Shown piece after piece: positions 16,596 through 24,814 of a stretch of 39,789 nucleotides of DNA. The translations under genes were made by a program, and so were the position numbers. This DNA is from Parvibaculum sp035325945 (lineage in GTDB: Bacteria > Pseudomonadota > Alphaproteobacteria > Parvibaculales > Parvibaculaceae): assembly GCF_035325945.1 (NCBI RefSeq), contig NZ_DAOKYX010000025.1, forward strand, positions 1 through 39,789, given 5' to 3'. The stretch's first letter is position 1. Every line of letters begins with the position of its first letter. The notes beneath the pieces are model-generated. The model saw only the letters and a program-made list of their open reading frames with translations, made no database searches and was not told where the DNA came from.

Positions 16596-17519
16596 TCAGC
16601 CCGCTTTCTTCTGGATGAGCGTGCCCGCGCCGTGCTCGGTGAAGAGTTCGAGCAGCACCGCATGCCGCACGCGGCCGTCGAGGATGACGACGGCCTCGAC
16701 GCCGCCATCGACCGCATCGAGGCAGGTTTCGACCTTGGGGATCATGCCGCCCGAAATGGTGCCGTCCTTCATCAGCGCTTTGGCGTCATCGACCGTCAGT
16801 TCCTCGATGAGCTGACCCTGCTTGTCGAGCACGCCGCGCACATCGGTGAGAAGGAGAAGGCGCGTCGCGCCCATCGCGGCGGCGATGGCGCCCGCCGCCG
16901 TGTCCGCATTGATGTTGTAGGTGTCGCCATTCGGCGCCACGCCGACCGGCGCGATGACCGGAATTATGTCGGATTCGAGAATGGTTTCGAGAATTTCCGG
17001 GTTGATCGTTTCCGGTTCGCCGACGAAGCCGAGATCGAGGATTTTCTCGATGTTCGATTCGGGATCGTGAACCTTGTGCTCGACCTTGCGCGCGACGATG
17101 AGATTGCCGTCCTTGCCGCAAAGGCCGATGGCCTTGCCGCCCGCCCGGTTGAGCAGGGAGACGATGTTCTTGTTGATCGAGCCTGCCAGCACCATCTCGA
17201 CGACCTCGACGGTCGCCTTGTCGGTGATGCGCAGGCCGCCGGAAAATTCGCTCTTGATGCCGAGCCGGTTGAGCATGGCGCCGATCTGCGGGCCGCCGCC
17301 ATGCACGACGATGGGATTGATGCCCGCCTGCTTCAGCAGCACGATGTCGCGCGCGAATTCGAGCCCCAGCTCCTCGTCGCCCATGGCGTGCCCGCCATAC
17401 TTCACGACGACGGTGCATTTGTCGTAGCGCTGCATATAGGGTAGGGCCTCGGAGAGGACGTTGGCGCGCTCCCTGTCCCTCGCCTCTTCGGCCGGATTGT
17501 GCGTGTGATGGTCCGGCAT
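16596..17519 (-). CDS. argB: Acetylglutamate kinase
   Basis: This 307-residue amino-acid kinase phosphorylates N-acetyl-L-glutamate with ATP in arginine biosynthesis. Signatures are VVKYGGHAMG (ATP/phosphate-binding Lys and Gly-rich turn), VVHGGGPQIGAML, GLRITDKATVEVVEMVL, YNINADTAAGAIA and SGGMIPKVETCLDAV near the C-terminus. The start at 17519 gives the full N-terminal helix, which in arginine-sensitive enzymes mediates hexamer formation; about 25 residues precede the core, so feedback inhibition by arginine is plausible. It follows engB by 19 bp on the same strand and precedes the DUF1036 gene by 8 bp. The engB-argB arrangement downstream of yidC recurs in alphaproteobacteria. Confidence 0.96.
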   Translation of the reverse strand: MPDHHTHNPAEEARDRERANVLSEALPYMQRYDKCTVVVKYGGHAMGDEELGLEFARDIVLLKQAGINPIVVHGGGPQIGAMLNRLGIKSEFSGGLRITDKATVEVVEMVLAGSINKNIVSLLNRAGGKAIGLCGKDGNLIVARKVEHKVHDPESNIEKILDLGFVGEPETINPEILETILESDIIPVIAPVGVAPNGDTYNINADTAAGAIAAAMGATRLLLLTDVRGVLDKQGQLIEELTVDDAKALMKDGTISGGMIPKVETCLDAVDGGVEAVVILDGRVRHAVLLELFTEHGAGTLIQKKAG

Positions 17520-17538
17520 GGCCGCCTCGCGCTCCCTC

Positions 17539-18225
17539 TTATTCCGTCCGCGGTTTATAGCCGATGCTCGCAGGGTCCGCCAATGAGGCAATCTCGGCCC
17601 TGAGTTCCGCGATGCCGCTGCCCTCGACCGATGAGGTGGCGATGATCGAGGGATGCGCCGCGACATGGCGCTTGATCGCCGCGCCGACTTCCTCGAGCCT
17701 GAGCTGAAGCTCGCCCGGCTTGAGCTTGTCGGTCTTGGTCAGCACGATCTGGTAGGAGACGGCTGCCTCGTCGAGCAGCGCCATGATTTCGCGGTCGCTC
17801 TCCTTGAGCCCGTGGCGCGAGTCGATGAGGAGGAGCACGCGGCGCAGGCTGGCCCGGCCCCTGAGATAGTCCACGACGAGGCGCGTCCAGGCGGCGACCG
17901 TCGATTTCGTCTCCCGCGCATAGCCATAGCCCGGCAGGTCGACGAGCATGAGGGCGGCTTTGCCCACCGGCCCAAGCTCGAAGAAATTGAGCTGCTGCGT
18001 GCGGCCCGGCGTGTTCGATGTGCGCGCGAGCGTCGAGCGGCCTGTCAGCGCATTGACGAGGCTCGACTTGCCGACATTGGAGCGGCCCGCAAAGGCGATC
18101 TCGGCGACGCTCATCGGCGGCAGGCCGCCGAGATCGTTCACTCCGCGCAGAAAGGTGCAGGGCTGGGCGAAGAGCCAGCGCCCTGCTTCCAGCGCCTGCG
18201 CATCGTCTTGCGGGCTCTCGGTCAT
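17539..18225 (-). CDS. engB: Ribosome-biogenesis GTPase EngB (YsxC/YihA)
   Basis: This 228-residue GTPase assists late assembly of the large ribosomal subunit. The G motifs are in order: GRSNVGKSS (G1), TPGRTQQLNFF (G2 region), DLPGYG (G3), LTKTDK (G4) and SSVEGSG (G5). The start at 18225 overlaps the yidC stop by one base (TGATG), so translation is coupled. A longer frame upstream lies inside yidC and is not used. It is followed by argB. All neighbours on this strand from rpmH onward concern ribosome or membrane biogenesis, which fits its role. Confidence 0.95.
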   Translation of the reverse strand: MTESPQDDAQALEAGRWLFAQPCTFLRGVNDLGGLPPMSVAEIAFAGRSNVGKSSLVNALTGRSTLARTSNTPGRTQQLNFFELGPVGKAALMLVDLPGYGYARETKSTVAAWTRLVVDYLRGRASLRRVLLLIDSRHGLKESDREIMALLDEAAVSYQIVLTKTDKLKPGELQLRLEEVGAAIKRHVAAHPSIIATSSVEGSGIAELRAEIASLADPASIGYKPRTE

Positions 18226-20060
18226 CAGGACCTGTCGCCGCCCGCGCCGCGCCGCGCGAAGAGCTTGTCGAGGCCGAGATTGCTGAAGATTTCGATCTTG
18301 AGCCCCTGCCGCTTCATGATGACGCCCTGCTGGAGAACCGAGAGAAGGTTGTTCCAGGCCCAGTAGATGACGAGGCCGGCCGGGAAGCTCGCCAGCATGA
18401 AGGTGAAGATCACCGGCATCCACAGGAAGATCTGCTGCTGGATGGGATCGGCGGGCGCCGGGTTCATGCGCTGCTGCACGAACATGGTGAAGCCCATGAG
18501 GAGCGGCCATGCGCCGATCATCAGGAAGGCGGGCGGCGCCCAGGGAATGAGGCCGAAGAGATTGAAGATCGTCGTCGGGTCAGGCGCGGAGAGGTCGTGA
18601 ATCCAGCCGAAGAAGGGCGCGTGCCGCATTTCGATGGTGACGAAGAGCACCTTGTAGAGCGCGAAGAACACCGGGATCTGGATCAGGATCGGCAGACAGC
18701 CGGCAAGCGGGTTCACCTTTTCCTTGCGGTAAAGCTCCATGATCTCCTGCTGCTGGCGCATCTTGTCGTCCTTGTGGACTTCCTTGAGGCGTTCCATTTC
18801 GGGCTGGAGCTTCTTCATCTTGCTCATCGCCTCATAGGAGCGATTGGCGAGCGGGAAGAAGGCGAGCTTGATGAGAACCGTGATGATCAGGATGGCGATG
18901 CCGAAATTGCCGACCTGATGCGCAATGAGGTCGATCGCCTTGAAGACCGGCTGCGTCAGGAACCAGAAATAGCCCCAGTCGATGAGCAGGTTGAAGCGGT
19001 AGATGCCCTCGTCGCGATACTTGCTCACGAGCTTCGACACCTTGGCGCCCGCGAAGAGGCGGTTGTCCACCGTGGCGCTTTGGCCCGGCGCGATCGTCAG
19101 CGCCTCGTAGCGGAAATCGGCCTGGAAGGTTTCGCGCGCGGGATCGTTGCCGGGGCCCGGCTCGGCGCTGAAGCGGCCGACAAAGGGCTTGCCCGTCTGC
19201 GGAATGAGCGTCGTCGCCCAGTACTTGTCGGTAAGGCCGAGCCAGCCCTCCGTGTCGGAAACGGTCTTGGGACCGTCCTTGACGGCGGAATCATATTTGA
19301 GCGTCTGCTCGCCATTGTTCAGGAATTCGCCGATGAAGCCTTCATGCAGGAGATAGAAACTCTTGCCTTCGGGCTTGCCCGTGCGCGAGACGAGGCCATA
19401 GGGATAGAGCGTGACGGGCGCGGCGGACCTGTTTTCGATCCGGTCGGAAATCGAGAAGAGGAAATTCTGGTCGACCGAGATCGTGCGGTGGAAGACGAGG
19501 CCCTCGCCATTGTCCCATTTGAGGGTGACGGGCGTCTCCGGCGTCAGCGTCGATCCGTTCTCGAGCGTCCAGGGGGTCGTGGCGCCGGGAAGCTTCGCTG
19601 CCACGCCCGGCGCGGCGACGAAACCATATTCGGCGAAATAGGGCTTCGCGGTGCCGCGCGGCGCGAGCAGCACGACTTCCGGGCTCGTCTTGTCGACCGT
19701 CTCGCGATACTGCCTGAGGCGCAGATCGTCGAAGCGTGCGCCCCTGAGCGCGATCGAGCCGTCGAGCTGCTCGGAGGCGATCTTGACGCGCGGAGATTGC
19801 GCCAGCGCCTCGTCGGTGCCGAGCACGGTCGGGGTGATGGTGGCCCCGCTCGGAGCGAGGGTGGAGACCTCGGGCAGACGCGCGCCTTCCCCGGCGCCGG
19901 GTGTCGCCGCGGTGCCTGCGGGCTGTCCCTGCTGCTCGGAGATCGCCTGCTGGCGAGCTTTCTCGGCCTCCATGCGGGGCGTCACGACGAAATGCTGCCA
20001 GCCGACGAAAAGCAGGACCGAAAGCAGGATGGCGATGAGAAAATTACGGTTGTCACCCAT
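18225..20060 (-). CDS. yidC: Membrane protein insertase YidC
   Basis: This 611-residue inner-membrane insertase/chaperone is needed for insertion of many membrane proteins, alone or with SecYEG. It has an N-terminal signal-anchor (NFLIAILLSVLLFVGWQHF), a Gln/Ala-rich linker, a large periplasmic beta-sandwich domain (about 90-365) and the conserved C-terminal five-helix core, including PLANRSYEAMSKMKKLQPEM with the Arg-containing groove region and QMNPAPADPIQQQIFLWMPVIF-like segments (outline only). The length is typical for Gram-negative YidC. Its ATG overlaps the end of rnpA by 8 bp. The yidD gene, often found between rnpA and yidC, is absent here. The start at 20060 is preferred over longer frames because the membrane anchor follows immediately. 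Confidence 0.96.
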   Translation of the reverse strand: MGDNRNFLIAILLSVLLFVGWQHFVVTPRMEAEKARQQAISEQQGQPAGTAATPGAGEGARLPEVSTLAPSGATITPTVLGTDEALAQSPRVKIASEQLDGSIALRGARFDDLRLRQYRETVDKTSPEVVLLAPRGTAKPYFAEYGFVAAPGVAAKLPGATTPWTLENGSTLTPETPVTLKWDNGEGLVFHRTISVDQNFLFSISDRIENRSAAPVTLYPYGLVSRTGKPEGKSFYLLHEGFIGEFLNNGEQTLKYDSAVKDGPKTVSDTEGWLGLTDKYWATTLIPQTGKPFVGRFSAEPGPGNDPARETFQADFRYEALTIAPGQSATVDNRLFAGAKVSKLVSKYRDEGIYRFNLLIDWGYFWFLTQPVFKAIDLIAHQVGNFGIAILIITVLIKLAFFPLANRSYEAMSKMKKLQPEMERLKEVHKDDKMRQQQEIMELYRKEKVNPLAGCLPILIQIPVFFALYKVLFVTIEMRHAPFFGWIHDLSAPDPTTIFNLFGLIPWAPPAFLMIGAWPLLMGFTMFVQQRMNPAPADPIQQQIFLWMPVIFTFMLASFPAGLVIYWAWNNLLSVLQQGVIMKRQGLKIEIFSNLGLDKLFARRGAGGDRS

Positions 20061-20460
20061 GAGACGTGTCTTCCTTGCCCTCGGAATGTCGTGAGGAGTT
20101 CCGGCGCGCCTTATGCACGTTGCCGTGTACCTTGGCAAAGGCGTTGCGCAAATCGTCGAGGAGGTCGGGCCAGGCCCGGTTCAGCGTCGCCGCGCGCCCG
20201 ACCAGCACGTAGTCGTAGCCTTGTTTGGCGAGGAGCGGAAGGATTTCGCCGGCGGCTGCCCTGAGACGCCGTCGCGCGCGATTGCGGACGACGGCGGAGC
20301 CGACCTTGCGTGTGACCGTGAAACCGATGCGGGGCTCCGCTTCGTCCTCGCGCTTGCGCGCCTGGAGAACGAGGCTCGTCGCCGCCCATTTGCGGCCGGT
20401 GGCCGCAGCGAGAAAATCGCGCCGCTTCCTCAATCTGTCGATATGGGGGCGGCGGTTCAT
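20053..20460 (-). CDS. rnpA: Ribonuclease P protein component
   Basis: This 135-residue basic protein is the protein subunit of RNase P, which trims tRNA 5' leaders. The hallmark VVRNRARRRLRAAA (the RNR motif helix) is at about residues 58-71, preceded by RIGFTVTRKVGSAV; the N-terminal RLRKRRDFLAA is the usual opening. The last about 20 residues form a charged tail that runs into the yidC start (overlap 20053-20060). It lies 111 bp downstream of rpmH in the conserved rpmH-rnpA order. Confidence 0.94.
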   Translation of the reverse strand: MNRRPHIDRLRKRRDFLAAATGRKWAATSLVLQARKREDEAEPRIGFTVTRKVGSAVVRNRARRRLRAAAGEILPLLAKQGYDYVLVGRAATLNRAWPDLLDDLRNAFAKVHGNVHKARRNSSRHSEGKEDTSHG

Positions 20461-20520
20461 GCGGCTGTCCAGAGGCCCATCCCGTCCAGAGCTGTCCCGA
20501 TCCTCGGGGGCCCGTTCAGA

Positions 20521-20560
20521 CGGCGGGACGTTCCGCCGAAACGGGTTCAGTCCGACCCGT
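20521..20560 (-). other. Two hairpins between rpmH and rnpA
   Basis: Two perfect 6-bp hairpins lie close together: CGGCGG (20521-20526)/CCGCCG (20533-20538) and ACGGGT (20541-20546)/ACCCGT (20555-20560). Neither is followed by a T run on the minus strand. They may tune the much lower need for rnpA relative to rpmH by partial termination or RNA processing; this is inference. Confidence 0.4.
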
Positions 20561-20571
20561 CAGGCCGCCGT

Positions 20572-20706
20572 TCAGGCCGAGAGCCGCTTGCGGCCGCGCG
20601 CGCGACGGGCGGCGAGCACTTTGCGTCCACCCTTCGTCGCCATGCGCGCACGGAAACCGTGGCGGCGCTTGCGGACGAGTTCGCTCGGTTGGTAAGTCCG
20701 TTTCAC
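20572..20706 (-). CDS. rpmH: 50S ribosomal protein L34
   Basis: This 44-residue, highly basic ribosomal protein of the large subunit has the standard MKRTYQPS opening, then RRHGFRARMATKGGRKVL and a basic C-terminus. It starts at GTG 20706 (the codon reads GTG on the minus strand), with GGAGAAGAG a short distance upstream. It is the first gene of the rpmH-rnpA-yidC-engB-argB-DUF1036 series and has a good promoter about 120 bp upstream. No dnaA gene is nearby, unlike in many other bacteria. Confidence 0.97.
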   Translation of the reverse strand: MKRTYQPSELVRKRRHGFRARMATKGGRKVLAARRARGRKRLSA

Positions 20707-20829
20707 GTCTCTTCTCCGGCGGATCTGGCGAGAGGTCTGGCCCGTAGCCGGGTCCAGTCCTGCCGGCACACTGGGTGCCAATAATGTGAAGAGCCGTCGG
20801 CGTTGGCACCTGACGGCTGTCTGGCGGGC

Positions 20830-20859
20830 TGTATAGTCGATCAGAGCCGCAAAAGTCAA
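20830..20859 (-). promoter_or_regulatory. Sigma-70-type promoter of the rpmH operon
   Basis: On the minus strand, TTGACT (-35, 20859-20854) and TATACA (-10, 20835-20830) are 18 nt apart, close to the consensus for the housekeeping sigma factor. Transcription should begin near 20823 and run into rpmH. Confidence 0.7.
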
Positions 20860-21021
20860 TGCAGGCAGGCCCGGTAAGGCCCCGGTTTCGTCATGGCCTG
20901 GCCCTCGTCACAATCAGGTGATCGGGCGAGCGGTCCGGTCCTTGCGGGGCTGCGCCCGCCCGATTCTCGGCTATGGTCGATTATCGGAAAGGCGCGCGGG
21001 CCGAAAGGCGCATGTTCGCCT

Positions 21022-21047
21022 TGTGTTCGTATCGTGTGTTCGTATCG
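21022..21047. repeat. Perfect 2 x 13 bp tandem repeat
   Basis: TGTGTTCGTATCG occurs twice without a gap, ending 9 bp before the TVP38 start codon and overlapping its leader. The unit length is not a multiple of three, so it is non-coding. It may be a recent slippage duplication or paired operator half-sites. Confidence 0.75.
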
Positions 21048-21056
21048 GGAAGAGAC

Positions 21057-21788
21057 ATGGCCGCAGATCCGCCAGTTCCGCCGGGAGAAAGCCGCTTTTC
21101 GCTGCGGCGGCTCTGGCCTCTCGCCGTCCTCGCGGCGGGGCTCGCGCTCTTCCTTGCGCTCGGCCTCGATCGCTATGTGTCGCTCGATGCCCTGCGCGAA
21201 AACCGGCAGGCGCTGTCGGAATGGGTCGCGGCGCACAGGCTCCTTGCGATGCTGGCCTATATGGGGCTTTACGCGGCGATGGTGGCCTTTTCCGTTCCCG
21301 GCGCCCTCGTCGCGACGCTGACGGGCGGCTTTCTCTTCGGAACGCTCATGGGTGGCACGCTCACCGTCATCGCGGCGACCCTGGGCGCGACGATCGTCTT
21401 TGCCGCCGCGAAATCGGCGCTCGGCGATCTTCTGCGCGCGAAGGCGGGTTCTGCCTTGCAGCGTATGGAGGAGGGGTTCCGCGAAAATGCCTTCAGCTAT
21501 CTTCTCGTGCTGCGCCTGGTGCCGATATTTCCGTTCTTTCTCGTCAATCTCGCGCCCGCCTTTCTCGGTGTCGGCCTTCCGACCTTCATCGCCGCGACAT
21601 TCATCGGCATCATTCCGGGCACTTTCGTTTTCGCGAGCCTGGGCAATGGCCTTGGCGCCGTCTTCGATGCGGGCCGCTCGCCCGATCTCGGTCTCATCTT
21701 CGAGCCGCAGATCATCGGCCCCATTCTTGCGCTTGCCGCGCTCGCGCTTCTGCCCGTCATCTACCGCCGCTTTCGCCGCAATGCCTGA
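21057..21788 (+). CDS. TVP38/TMEM64 family membrane protein
   Basis: This 243-residue inner-membrane protein has the VTT (DedA-like) domain. Hydrophobic segments lie at about 20-38, 62-80, 82-118, 155-175, 180-200 and 215-235. The family core shows as FSVPGALVATLTGGFLFG (about 78-95), then LVLRLVPIFPFFLVNLAPAFLG, with the conserved R-x-x-P-x-x-P-F pattern in the re-entrant region. The ATG at 21057 has GGGAAGAG upstream and is preferred to an open frame from 20973. The next gene, a mercuric-reductase-like flavoenzyme, starts 21 bp later; this pairing recurs in bacteria. DedA/VTT proteins are linked to lipid scrambling and membrane homeostasis; the role here is unknown. Confidence 0.9.
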   Translation: MAADPPVPPGESRFSLRRLWPLAVLAAGLALFLALGLDRYVSLDALRENRQALSEWVAAHRLLAMLAYMGLYAAMVAFSVPGALVATLTGGFLFGTLMGGTLTVIAATLGATIVFAAAKSALGDLLRAKAGSALQRMEEGFRENAFSYLLVLRLVPIFPFFLVNLAPAFLGVGLPTFIAATFIGIIPGTFVFASLGNGLGAVFDAGRSPDLGLIFEPQIIGPILALAALALLPVIYRRFRRNA

Positions 21789-21809
21789 ACAGTTTCCGGA
21801 TGAGATCTC

Positions 21810-23234
21810 ATGGTGCAAGTGATCAAGGCTGACCTTTGTGTGATCGGCGGCGGCTCCGGCGGGCTTTCGGTGGCGGCGGGCGCGGCGCAGATGGGCGCGC
21901 GCACCGTGCTGATCGAGCGCGGCGAGATGGGCGGCGACTGCCTCAATACGGGCTGCGTTCCTTCAAAGGCACTCCTCGCCGCGGCGAAACATGCCTGGCG
22001 CAGAGGGCAGGGCGCGGCCTTCGGCCTTGACGATTGCAGCTCCGAGGTGGATTTCGCGCGAGTGAACGCGCATGTGCGCGGCGTCATCGATGCGATTGCG
22101 CCGAACGATTCCGTCGCGCGTTTCGAAGGGCTCGGCGTCATCGTCGTCAAGGACCACGCGCGCTTCAAGGATGCCCGCACCGTGATCGCGGGCCGCAAGG
22201 AAATCAGGGCACGCCGCTTCGTCATCGCCACGGGCTCGCATCCGGCCCTGCCGCCAATTCCGGGGCTCGACACCGTTCCCGTCTTCACCAATGAAACGAT
22301 CTTCAGCAATACCGTTTGCCCCCAGCATCTCATCGTCATCGGCGGCGGACCCGTCGGCATGGAAATGGCGCAGGCGCATCGCCGCCTCGGCGCGAAGGTG
22401 ACCGTGATCGAGGCAGCGAAGGTTCTGTCCAAGGACGATCCCGAACTCGTCGCCTTCGTTACCGATCGTCTCGCGCAGGAAGGCGTCGAGATCATCGAGG
22501 GGGCGAATGTCACGCGCGTGGAAGGCGAGGCGGGTCATATCGCCGTGACCATCGGGGAAGGGGGCGATGCGCGCGTCGTCTCGGGCACGCATCTTCTCGT
22601 CGCCACCGGCCGCAGGCCCGCCGTCGAAGGGCTCGATCTCGACAAGGCGGGCATCGAGTGGGACCGGCACGGCATCAAGGTCGATACGCGCCTTCGCACG
22701 ACGAACGGGCGCGTCTTTGCGATTGGCGATGTCATCGGCGGGCTTCAGTTCACCCATGTCGCGAATTATCACGCCGGCATCGTCATAAGGAATGCGCTCT
22801 TCCGCCTGCCGGCCCGTGTGGATTATGGCGCCATTCCCTGGGTGACCTATACCGATCCCGAGCTTGCCCATGTCGGCGAGACGGAGGCGGAGCTCCGCGC
22901 GCGCAACATGAAGATCAATGTCCTGCGCTGGCATCTCGCCGAAAACGACCGCGCCCAGGCCGAACACGAGACGGAAGGCGAGATCAAGGTCATCACCGAC
23001 ATGCACAGCCGCATCCTCGGCTGCACCATCGTCGGCCCCCATGCGGGCGAACTCATCCTGCCATGGGTGCTGGCCAGATCGCAGGGGCTGAAGCTCGGCG
23101 CCATGGCGAGCCTCGTCGTGCCCTATCCGACATTCTCCGAAATCTCCAGGCGCGCCGCCGCTTCCTATTACACGCCCACGCTTTTCAGCGGGCGGACGCG
23201 GGCGATCGTGCGCTTCCTCGGCCTTTTCGGCTGA
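21810..23234 (+). CDS. Pyridine nucleotide-disulfide oxidoreductase, mercuric-reductase-like
   Basis: This 474-residue FAD enzyme is of the dihydrolipoamide dehydrogenase/mercuric reductase group. FAD-binding GGGSGG is near residue 13, the redox-active disulfide is C44-LNTG-C49 in GGDCLNTGCVPSKA, the NAD(P) Rossmann motif is VIGGGPVGMEMA, and ATGRRPAVEG and FAIGDVIGG follow. The C-terminal dimer domain reads VPYPTFSE, so Tyr439 stands where the catalytic His of lipoamide dehydrogenase sits. That rules against true lipoamide dehydrogenase. There is no N-terminal HMA domain and no C-terminal vicinal Cys pair, so it is not a standard MerA either. The pairing with TVP38 suggests a shared membrane-redox function that has not been defined. 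Confidence 0.9.
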   Translation: MVQVIKADLCVIGGGSGGLSVAAGAAQMGARTVLIERGEMGGDCLNTGCVPSKALLAAAKHAWRRGQGAAFGLDDCSSEVDFARVNAHVRGVIDAIAPNDSVARFEGLGVIVVKDHARFKDARTVIAGRKEIRARRFVIATGSHPALPPIPGLDTVPVFTNETIFSNTVCPQHLIVIGGGPVGMEMAQAHRRLGAKVTVIEAAKVLSKDDPELVAFVTDRLAQEGVEIIEGANVTRVEGEAGHIAVTIGEGGDARVVSGTHLLVATGRRPAVEGLDLDKAGIEWDRHGIKVDTRLRTTNGRVFAIGDVIGGLQFTHVANYHAGIVIRNALFRLPARVDYGAIPWVTYTDPELAHVGETEAELRARNMKINVLRWHLAENDRAQAEHETEGEIKVITDMHSRILGCTIVGPHAGELILPWVLARSQGLKLGAMASLVVPYPTFSEISRRAAASYYTPTLFSGRTRAIVRFLGLFG

Positions 23235-23326
23235 TCCGTCCTTGCCGTTTCGGAGTATGATCTTCCAGAATGTCAGGGAAGCCGGGAACGCCGCGCATGA
23301 CGCATGACGATGCCGAGGGAAGGGCG

Positions 23327-24814
23327 ATGCGCCGCATGCCGCTCCGGCTGCGTCTCGTCCATCCTCTGCGGCGGAGCCTGTCGCGCCGTCTGCTGGTGCT
23401 GACCGTCCTCTTCGTCATGCTGAGCGAAGTGCTCATCTTCGTGCCCTCGATCGCGAATTTCCGCAAGACATGGCTCGAACAGATGCTGGGCGGCGCGCAG
23501 ATCGCGGCGCTCGCGCTCGAGGCGACGCCCGACAACATGGTGTCGCCTGCCTTGCAGCAGGAGCTTCTCGAGAACGCGCAGGTCTTTTCCGTCTCGCTCT
23601 ATCGCAACAATGTGCACCGGCTGATGCTGAGCGAGAAGATGCCGCCCAAGGTCGATGCGGCTTACGATCTGCGCACGGCCATGGCGCCGATGCTCATCGT
23701 GGATGCCTTCCGCACGCTCCTTGCCGGCGACGGCCGCGTCATCGTGGTGACGGGATTTCCGCGTTTCGGCGCGGGCGATTTCATCCGCATCGTCGTCAGC
23801 GAAACGCCGCTCCGCCATGCGATGATCCGCTACGGGGAGAACATCTTCCTGCTTTCGCTCGTCATCTCGATCATGACGGCGAGCCTCGTCTTTCTGGTGC
23901 TGCACATCGTCTTCGTGCGGCCGATGCGGCGCATCACGGAAAACATGGTAGCCTTTCGCGAGAACCCGGAGGATGCGCGCCGCGTCATCGCGCCGTCGAG
24001 CCGCGAAGACGAGATCGGCGTGGCGGAGCGCGAGCTTGGCGCCATGCAGCACGACATTCGCGCGACGCTGAACCAGCGCGCGCATCTGGCCTCGCTCGGC
24101 GCGGCGGTGAGCCGCATCAATCACGATCTGCGGAACATTCTCGCCAACGCCCAGCTCATAGGCGACCGGATCGGCGCCGTGGAAGACCCGACGGTGCAGC
24201 ATCTGGCGCCGCGCCTTTTCGCCTCGATCGATCGCGCTATCGACCTCTGCACGCGGACGCTGCGCTTCGGCCGGGCCGATGAGGAGCTGCCGCGCCGCAG
24301 CCGCTTCGAACTTGCGCCGCTACTCGAGGAGGTGCGCGAAATGTCTGGCGTGCCGGACGAGACGAAAATCCGCTGGGCGAACCAGAGCCCGCCGGGCCTC
24401 ATGGCCGAAGCCGATCGCGACCATTTGTTCCGTATCCTGCTCAATCTCACCCGCAATGCCGTGCAGGCGATCCAGGAAGGCAAGGGCGGAGAAGGCGTCA
24501 TCTGCATCGCCGCGCGCCGTGCGGGCGAGCATCTTCATATCGAGGTCGCGGATACGGGACCGGGCCTTGCGCCGAAGGCCCGCGAGCATCTCTTCCAGCC
24601 TTTCGCCGCAGGTGCCAGATCGGGCGGCGCGGGGCTCGGCCTTGCCATCGCAGACGAGCTTGCGCGCGGCCATGGCGGCGGAATAGAGCTTCTGGCGACA
24701 GGGAGCGATGGAACGGTCTTCCGGGTCTGCATTCCGATGGAAACGAGCACACAAGGCTGCGCCGAGGCGGAACGCCAGGGGGCGCGCCTCACCTCGCTTT
24801 CAGGTGCGCAATGA
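23327..24814 (+). CDS. Membrane sensor histidine kinase
   Basis: A transmembrane two-component kinase. From ATG 23327, chosen for the GAGGGAAGG just upstream, it is 495 residues; an in-frame ATG at 23270 adds 19. Two membrane helices (about 22-41 and 172-197) flank a periplasmic sensor domain of about 130 residues with no recognised fold. A HAMP-like linker (FVRPMRRITENM) follows, then the H-box VSRINHDLRNI with the phospho-acceptor His at 266, N-box LLNLTRNAVQAI, G1 VADTGPGLAP, F-box LFQPFAAG and G2 GGAGLGLAIADEL. No response regulator is adjacent. Its last codons overlap the glucokinase start (ATGA), an unusual coupling. The signal sensed is unknown. Confidence 0.92.
   Translation: MRRMPLRLRLVHPLRRSLSRRLLVLTVLFVMLSEVLIFVPSIANFRKTWLEQMLGGAQIAALALEATPDNMVSPALQQELLENAQVFSVSLYRNNVHRLMLSEKMPPKVDAAYDLRTAMAPMLIVDAFRTLLAGDGRVIVVTGFPRFGAGDFIRIVVSETPLRHAMIRYGENIFLLSLVISIMTASLVFLVLHIVFVRPMRRITENMVAFRENPEDARRVIAPSSREDEIGVAERELGAMQHDIRATLNQRAHLASLGAAVSRINHDLRNILANAQLIGDRIGAVEDPTVQHLAPRLFASIDRAIDLCTRTLRFGRADEELPRRSRFELAPLLEEVREMSGVPDETKIRWANQSPPGLMAEADRDHLFRILLNLTRNAVQAIQEGKGGEGVICIAARRAGEHLHIEVADTGPGLAPKAREHLFQPFAAGARSGGAGLGLAIADELARGHGGGIELLATGSDGTVFRVCIPMETSTQGCAEAERQGARLTSLSGAQ

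Larger units (their letters stand above)
20707..21056. other. rpmH/TVP38 divergent intergenic region
   Basis: This 350-bp non-coding stretch holds the rpmH promoter (20830-20859, minus), its leader of roughly 115 nt, and, near the other end, a perfect 13-bp tandem duplication (21022-21047) just before the ribosome site of the TVP38 gene. Open frames here have no support. Confidence 0.6.

Noticed and set aside
18597..20264. Long plus-strand open frame opposite yidC
   Set aside because: Antisense to yidC, with low-complexity Glu/Arg/Asp composition; no ribosome site.
20461..20860. Replication origin near rpmH-rnpA
   Set aside because: No dnaA gene and no cluster of DnaA boxes (TTATCCACA) was seen.
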